NCBI GenBank assembly: GCA_002402125.1
Contig: NVVG01000153.1
Coordinates: 3,423-11,798 of the forward strand
Length of the DNA: 8,376 bases
Source: Moraxellaceae bacterium
GTDB taxonomy: Bacteria > Pseudomonadota > Gammaproteobacteria > Pseudomonadales > Ketobacteraceae
Direction: 5' to 3'
A program made the translations under genes and the position numbers. The notes under the pieces are model-generated. The model had not been told where the DNA came from. It saw only the letters and a list, made by a program, of their open reading frames with translations, and did not search any database. Of this stretch, positions 1 through 6,900 are shown one piece after another. The first letter of the stretch is position 1, and every line of letters begins with the position of its first letter.

Positions 1-129
1 GGGCAATAATTTGTTTGAATCTTTGCCATCTCTACTGACAGCATTAGATTTGTTATTTCGAACATGAAACTGAACAGATTTAATCGATGTTAAGTGCCCC
101 TCCAAATTAACCTTAGGCGATTAAAGCAT

Positions 130-447
130 TCAGTTTGTGCTTCTGTTGTCTAAGTGAAGAAGTGGTGCCATACTTTTATGTAACACGCCGAACACCACCA
201 ACTGCTGGTTATCGAGTGTGTAGTAGATCACATGACTAACATAAGGAAAGCTGAATACCTCTTCGCCTACTTCCAATCGATTTTTTCCAATAGTTGGCGT
301 TTCAGATAAAGTTAATATTGTTTGTCTTAACTCTGAAAGATATTTTCGCGATTGATTTGGCCCCTACTGCTTCACTGTATAACGACGAATATCTATGAGA
401 TCAGATTGAGCGCCTGAAGTTAGTCGATAGCCTGTTGCACTAGTCAT
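130..447 (-). pseudogene. RelE/ParE-family toxin interrupted by an amber codon
   Basis: Reading from the ATG at 447-445, the frame gives MTSATGYRLTSGAQSDLIDI, then RRYTVKQ, TAG (366-364), then GPNQSRKYLSEL and continues without further stops to TGA at 132-130, 105 sense-equivalent positions plus stop. The whole length matches the RelE/ParE fold: an N-terminal helix with IRRYT, a central GKNRLEVGEEVFSFPY, then VIYYTLDNQQLVVFGVLH and the C-terminal HKSMAPLLHL-DNR. At the broken position (codon 28) this family usually has Trp in a QWGP/QWGE context, so a TGG to TAG change is the simplest explanation. Expected product from the ATG is a 27-residue peptide. Alternatives are a sequencing error or suppressed readthrough. 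The toxin would normally be bound by the overlapping antitoxin. Confidence 0.85.
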
Positions 448-700
448 ATTTACCAGTTTCTAGCTCATCAAAAAACTGCCCTCCATCTATAGTGTGGCCA
501 TCGCGAATATCGTCTTTTGCTTTAGTTGCTTTGGATTGCAATAAACGGAGTTTTAACGCTTCCATGGTTTCGTATTCTTCTACGGAAATGACAACAGCAA
601 CTGGCTTACCATTCTTGTTGATTTGAATCGGCGCTCGTTGAACCCTCATTAACATATCACCAAATTGGGTTTTGGCATCATTGGCTGATAGTACTTGCAT
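440..700 (-). CDS. Phd/YefM-family antitoxin (type II toxin-antitoxin), 86 aa
   Basis: The N-terminal half has the Phd/YefM pattern: MQVLSANDAKTQFGDML, then an RVQRAP and I-NKNGKPVAVVISVEEYE core. The C-terminal tail (IDGGQFFDELETGKYD) would be the toxin-binding, neutralising part. Antitoxins of this family bind the toxin and repress their own promoter. I chose the ATG at 700-698 because AGAGGG (708-713) lies 7 nt upstream and the family N-terminus begins exactly there. A longer frame from 763 adds 21 residues that do not resemble the family. Its stop overlaps the toxin start by 8 bp, so translation is probably coupled. The antitoxin looks intact while its partner is broken, so it may now be an orphan. 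Confidence 0.88.
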   Translation of the reverse strand: MQVLSANDAKTQFGDMLMRVQRAPIQINKNGKPVAVVISVEEYETMEALKLRLLQSKATKAKDDIRDGHTIDGGQFFDELETGKYD

Positions 701-707
701 AATAAAA

Positions 708-713
708 CCCTCT
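708..713 (-). promoter_or_regulatory. Ribosome binding site of the antitoxin
   Basis: Read on the minus strand, AGAGGG lies 7 nt before the ATG at 700. It is the only good Shine-Dalgarno match in this leader and decides the start against the longer upstream frame. Confidence 0.7.
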
Positions 714-721
714 AAATCGTT

Positions 722-746
722 CGATTCGTTCATTAAAGACGATTCG
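722..746 (-). promoter_or_regulatory. Candidate TA promoter -10 region flanked by operator-like repeats
   Basis: On the minus strand a TTTAAT (737-732, one mismatch to TATAAT) is flanked by two copies of CGAATCG (746-740 and 728-722), 18 bp apart. A small inverted repeat AATCG-TT-CGATT overlaps the second copy at 715-726. A start site near 725 would give a leader of about 25 nt containing the ribosome binding site. Phd/YefM antitoxins repress their own promoters, so repeats around the -10 fit an operator. No convincing -35 was found at normal spacing; TTGTGG is present but 20 nt away. Low-confidence prediction. Confidence 0.3.
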
Positions 747-907
747 GTCGATATTCTCCACAAGTTTGGGGGCGCTTAGGTACCATCACTAAAGTACACC
801 TACATGTTAGACATAAAGAAACAGGTAGAGATTGGTGCTAGTGCGATTTTAGTGAAATTAATCAAGTTAGATTTAACGGTCAGCTTCGTGGCCAGTAGAA
901 ATTTCTT

Positions 908-931
908 GTTCCCACGCAGGAGCATGGGAAC
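908..931. repeat. REP-like palindrome downstream of the adhesin gene
   Basis: Arms GTTCCCACGC and GCATGGGAAC flank a 4-nt loop. On the plus strand one C-A pair is a mismatch. Read as minus-strand RNA the same position is a G-U wobble, so the adhesin transcript can form an unbroken 10-bp stem with a UCCU loop 25 nt after its stop. The core GTTCCCACGC...GCGTGGGAAC plus a trailing GAG resembles the REP-type palindromes scattered in many proteobacterial genomes and mobilised by RAYT transposases (from memory). A second perfect palindrome, AGAAATTTCT, lies beside it at 897-906. There is no U-tract, so it is not a standard intrinsic terminator. It may stabilise the 3' end of the mRNA. Confidence 0.6.
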
Positions 932-956
932 GAGTGCTAGAGGCAGGAGGGCGGGT

Positions 957-3900
957 CTACCGTTGGCGCCTGGATGCATTCCTATAAAGGCCTAGTGATC
1001 CAAGCATTAAGAAGAGCAGGGTGATTGGATTAACACTTCCGCCACCGCCGCTAGCATCACCATCACTTCCACTGGTCGATGTGCTTACTATGTCAGACGA
1101 GCCATCGTCGGTCTGGCTTGTTGGTACACCACCATCGACGATATCTCCCTGACCGTCGTCAAGCTCTATAGTATTCGCTAGGTGGTTGCTGCTACCAATG
1201 CCTACCAATAGCGGAATCGAACCGTTAATAGACGTATCCCGATCATTTGGTCCACCATCAGTTAAGGCTAATTGTAGGCAATAGCCACCTTCGGTAATAC
1301 CAGGAGTATAACTTGGATCTCCTATCGGAGGACAGCTACCAGGACTGCCCATTGTGGAGCTTATGCTATCGGCGCCGTCAGTATCCATAAAGGCCCAAGT
1401 AGCGCTTACGTGGTCAAATATAAGAACCGCAGCATTCGACGATAGTGGACGGTTTAGCGGTACAACCATATCGATGGTATCGCCAGAACTTGGAATGTTA
1501 ACGATATCTATATCAAACAGATTCGGGGTAGCGGTTATATTGTTATTCGTACTGGTATCTCCAGCGGTAATTGGGAAGTCCTGATTGATATAGTCAGTCA
1601 ACTGCTCATTGGTTATGGTGCTAATTTGGTTGTCACCCATGCGAGCAATAAGTCCTGCTCGTACACCGACACCGTATTCCAATTGCACTTCGTAATTGTC
1701 ATCAGATCCGATAGCGGTACTCAGGCTTTCCTCTGAACCAGAGGTGCCATCAGAGGTATCATAAGTATCACTGATACCGTCATAATCTGCATCTTCTACA
1801 CCACTCATGCTAGTGGCAAAAAGCTGGCTCACGGTTGAGGAGAATGCTACGCCATCGATGATTTTGGTAAGGGTTACGGAAACTGAATGCTTACCCGTTT
1901 CTAAGCCACTGATCGAGAGTGATTGACTATTTGTGTCGATGACCATTGCACTAGGGTTCGCGTTAAAAATGTCGCTGGTATCCCATGTGAATGATGGGTA
2001 CGGTGCCTGATACCCACCCATTACAGCCGTTATTTCAACTGAACCGCCACCAAGATCACTTACGTTGATCCAAACGGTCGGTGTGGAATCTGCAAATGGA
2101 TCACTACCTTCAAATATCTCAGCAATATCGGTGATACCGTCATTGTCAGAATCTTGAGATAACGTCGCGGTTGTGGTGTCACCACCAATATAGAGCTCAA
2201 CTGCATCGGTCATGCCGTCAAAATCGGCATCACCATTTTGTGAATCATTGATCGGCGCGAATGGGTCAGTCATGTCTGTGTCGAGGGTAAGCTCTAAGAT
2301 GTCAGGCAGGCTATCACCGTCACTGTCTAGCAATGAGGTGTTTATGCCATCGTCCATGGTACCTGTGATAAATAATTCGACTGCATCACTAACACCGTCG
2401 GAATCAATATCTGCTTCATTCGCCTTAAGAGGGTTAGATGCTAATCGGACTTCAAGAGCGTCGCTATATCCATCGTGATCGTAATCGGATGTTTCATCGA
2501 CGTTCACGAAGGAGAAGGTCGATAAATAATACTCAACCGCATTGGTAACGTTATCACCGTCATCGTCGCCAGCACCATTGATGATAGGCAGGTCAGCATG
2601 GTTGAAATCAGATTTATTGGCAAGCAATTCGGTTATATCCGGGATGCCATCAAAGTCGGTATCGGTTATGCGTGCAGTATCAATTGCTCCGCCAGCTGAA
2701 TCGAAGAAGTATTCAACGGCATCAGAGATACCGTCTAAGTCGCTATCGAAATCGCCGTCAATGACTGGGCTGTGCACGGCCAAGAAATCACTGCCGAGAA
2801 TGATTTCAGCGTAATCTGGTAAGCCATCACCATCTGAGTCTGTATTAGGTTGAGTATTACTTGCGCCACCGCTGTAGGAGAGTAGTGATTCCACAACATT
2901 AGAAATACCATCGTCATCGGTGTCTAATGTGTTGAGGGTGACCGTGGTGGTCTCATCATTGCCCGCCAAATCTGTTGTGAGCACTGTTAATACTTCGCCA
3001 TTTGGCAGTGGTGCGGTTATTAGACAGTGATAATCACCCGTGATCAAGTCGGTGGTCGTGGTACATACCGTGTTACCTAGAGAGTCTTTAACCTCAATGG
3101 TTGCACCTGCAGGACCTACGCCGTTGACAAAGTTACCGTCACTGGTATTCACCTGGGCAGGGCCGCCTTCAACAAAATTAATAATCTCATTGTCCGTTAC
3201 CGCAAAGCCGTTAATGCTGCCATTAATGGTAGTGAACTCTGGTGTGTTACTGGTAATGGTCGCTGTGTAAGTACCGTCGTTGTTATCATTGATAGCGCTA
3301 AGTATCGCTTGGCTGTCATCGATTAGAACAACCGTATGTCCACCAGCGACTAGCGGATGACCTTGCGCATCAAACGTTTCGACGGTTAATACTGCGCTGT
3401 CGTTGCCATCTGCTGTCACCACGGATGGCGAAGCGGTAATGATCGAGCTAGCTTCTACGATTGGACCTGGAACAAAATCGATTGTTTCAGTGTCAGGGAA
3501 CGCAGTGCTATTCATTGTGGCGCTAATGGTAACGGTTTCAACGTCAGTGCTTGTAATGGTTGCGGTGTAAGTACCCGTGCCATCGTTATTGTCAACAACA
3601 GCGCTAATAGTTGCGTTGCCCGTTGTGGTTAATAGCACGGTTAATCCACCCGTTGTAAGAGGGTTGTCGAAGACATCTCTTGCTTGCACAGTAATAGTTG
3701 ATTGAGTTGTACCGTCTGCGATTACTGTAGTGCTACTACCAACAATGGTTGTTTGTGCAATGACCAAAGGTCCAGGAACAAAGGTGACGATAGCGACATC
3801 GGTGATAGCGCCTGCACCAATGTTACCGCTGATGGTTACCAGCTCTGCAACAGTGCTGGTTATTGCTGCTGAATATGTGCCATCACCATTGTCGGTCACA

Positions 3901-6900
3901 TTGCTAATCGCCGCGCTGCCGTCTTGCGTTAGGGTTATGGTTAATCCACCGGCAGTCACATTGTTTCCGAAGGAATCAATGGTTTGTATCGTGATCGCTG
4001 AGGTGGCAATACCATCTGCAGTGAGAGACGTTATGGACGTCGTTATAGTGGTGAATGCCGTTGACGCAATGCCTGGGGTGAAAGTCACCGTGGCCGTATC
4101 GGGAATAGCTGAACCATTGAGTGTACCGCTGACGGTAATGACTTCTGCCATCGCGTTGATCATGGTGGCGGTGTAAGTTCCATCACCATTGTCTACGACG
4201 CTGCTAATTGTTGCGTTGCCGCCTTGGCTTAACACAATGGCTTCGCCACCGGCGGTTAAATTATTACCCTGAGCATCGGTTGTTTGTATTGTGATGGTTG
4301 AGGTTGTAACACCGTCTGCCACTAGCGTAATAGGCGTCGCTGATATAGTTGATTGGGCCGTAGTCGCTGCACCTGGAATGAAGTTTATTGATGCAGTGTC
4401 AGTTATCGCAGTCGCTGCAATTGTGCCGCTGACGGTAACAAGTTCTGCCAACGTATTCGTGATCGTTGCCGTGTAGGTGCCGTCGCCAACGTCGATGGTG
4501 CCGCTTAATATCGCGTTGCCGCTGTCTGTGAGTACAATGGACAGTCCGCCAGAAACGAGGTTGTTACCCTGTGCATCTTTAGCCTGAACGGTGATAGTTG
4601 ATGTCGCAACACCGTCAGCAGTTACCGTGGTTGGGGCGGCAGTAATGGTGGTTTGTGCAGTTGATACTGTGCCAGGTAAATATGTCACGTTAGCTACGTC
4701 GACGATAGCAATCGTATTGATGGTGCCGCTGATGGTAATAATCTCTGCAACAGTGTTCGTCATTGTTGCTGTATAGGTACCGTCACCCATGTCGATTATG
4801 CCGCTAATAATGGCATTACCATTTTCAGCTAAGGTGATGACATCACCACCCGTCACTAGATTGTTGCCAAGCGGGTCAATAGCTTGAACGGTAATCGTGA
4901 CAATGGTTGAACCATCAGCCTCAAGGGATGCTGGTGTCGCAGATATAGTTGTTTGCGCAGCAGAGGCCGCATCTGGAACGAAGGATACGTCGGCGGTATC
5001 GGTAATAGCGAAGGTATTGAGTGTGCCACTAACGGTAACAACTTCTGCAGTAGTGTTGGTAATGGTTGCGGTATAAGCACCGTCACCTAGATCGTTTACC
5101 GCGCCAATGATTGCGTTACCATTCTCAGTTAACGCAATCGTATCGCCGCCGATAGTGAGGCTGTTGCCTTGCGCATCAACAGTCTGCACAATAATGGTTG
5201 AGGTGCTCGTACCATCTGCCGTAGTGTTGCCTGCTGATGCAGAGATCATTGTGTTTGCGGTAGTGGCTATACCTGGAGTAAAGGTAATAGCAGCAGTATC
5301 CGTGATGGTTGCAGCATTTACTGTACCGCTGACAATAATTGATTCTGCCGTGGTGTTGCTGATGATTGCCGTATAAGTGCCGTTTCCAAGATCAATGACA
5401 CCACTAATAATTCCTGTGCCGCTATTGCTTAGGGCAATTGCGTCGCCACCAATGACTAAGACATTACCTTGAACGTCAATAGTCTGTACCGTGATCGTTG
5501 TGGTAGTCACACTATCAGTGGTAACGCTCGCGGATGCAACAGAGATTGTAGTCGTTAGGCCGGATGCGGCACCCGGGATAAAGGTAACTGACGCGGTACC
5601 GGTAATTGCCAATGCGTTAATGGTGCCGCTGATGGTAATGGTTTCTGCCACGGTGTTTGTTACGGTAGCGCTATAGGTGCCGTCACCATTATCGGTGATG
5701 CCGCTTATGATTCCGCTACCATTTTCGCTGAGTACGATTGAATCACCGCCGGAAATTAGATTGTTACCTTGCGCATCGATGGCTTGAACGGTAATGAGTG
5801 ACGTTGACACGCTATCCGCTACCACTGAACCTGGATTAACAGAAATGGTTGTTTGCGTGGCGTTTGCGATGCCGGGTGCAAAGGCTACCGACGCCGTGTC
5901 AATAATAGTAAACGTATTTATGGTTCCGCTAATGGTAACGTTTTCTGCTATGGCATCGGTAATTGTCGCAGTGTAAGTGCCATCGTTATTATCTGCTACC
6001 ACACTGATAATACCACTGCCAGTAGACGCGAGTGTGACCGGGCCACCAGAGGTGATTAAGTTGTTTCCTGCTGCATCTTTCGCTTGTACGGTAATGGTCA
6101 CGGTGTCATCGGTAGTGACGGCAGCAGAGGAAACCGTAATGGTGGACGTGTTAATGTCGGCTGCACCAATGTTAAAGGTAATAGTTGGGTTGCCGGTGGT
6201 GATGGTAGCGCCGTTAATGGTCGCTGTGATTGTTACTGTCTCAACGTTAGCGTTAGTAATTATTGCGTTGTAAGTACCATCATTATTATCAACGTAACCA
6301 GCGATAATAGCTGCCCCCGAGGTGGAGAACGCTACAGGGCCTCCGGACGTTGTTAGATTGTTGCCTGCTGCGTCAATAGCCTGCACGCTAAGTACGACGG
6401 TGTCGTCGGTTGTCACCACGCCTGAAGAAACTGCGATGGTGGAGGTGTCTTTGCTGGCTATACCTATAGCAAAAGTAATCGTCGGATTACCCGTGGTGAT
6501 GGTGTCACCGTTTATAGTCGCAGAGATTGTTACTGTCTCAACAGTACCGTTGGTGATGTTTGCGGTGTAAGTGCCGTCATTATTATCACTGTAGGATGCA
6601 ATGATAGCCGCGCCCGTCGTTGAGAATACAACGGGGCCGCCGGATGCGATTAAATTGTTGCCTGCTGCGTCAATGGCTTGCACGGTAAGCACCACAGTGT
6701 CATCGGTGGAGACAGAGGCGGATGATACGGATATTGTGGAAACGGTTTCATCGGCGGCACCGATAGCATAGGCGATGGTTGGATTGCCTGTGGTGATAGT
6801 GTCACCGTTGATAGTTGCAGAGATTGTTACTGTCTCAACAGTACCGTTGGTAATGTTTGCAGTGTAAGTACCATCATTATTATCGCTGTAGGATGCAATG

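Noticed and set aside
1..130. Possible integron attC site or IS end (GTTAAGT near 85 and nearby RYYYAAC-like sequence, CCTTAGGCG at 112-120, 8-bp inverted repeat 67-74/129-136).
   Set aside because: No complete pair of attC core sites with the expected inner boxes or folding could be traced, and no integrase, transposase or target duplication is visible.
364..366. Programmed amber readthrough or pyrrolysine in the toxin.
   Set aside because: Pyrrolysine is not expected in this type of organism or in RelE/ParE toxins, and no recoding signal is visible. A TGG to TAG mutation is simpler.
701..763. Longer antitoxin start at 763, adding 21 residues.
   Set aside because: The extra residues do not match the Phd/YefM N-terminus, and the good ribosome binding site serves the ATG at 700.
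897..931. Intrinsic terminator for the adhesin gene.
   Set aside because: The hairpin is followed by AAGAAATTTC on the transcribed strand, not by a U-tract, so I treat it as a REP-like element.
804..995. Plus-strand 63-codon frame between the TA locus and the adhesin end.
   Set aside because: No Shine-Dalgarno sequence is present, the frame reads through the REP-like palindrome and into the antisense of the adhesin C-terminus, and no family is recognisable.
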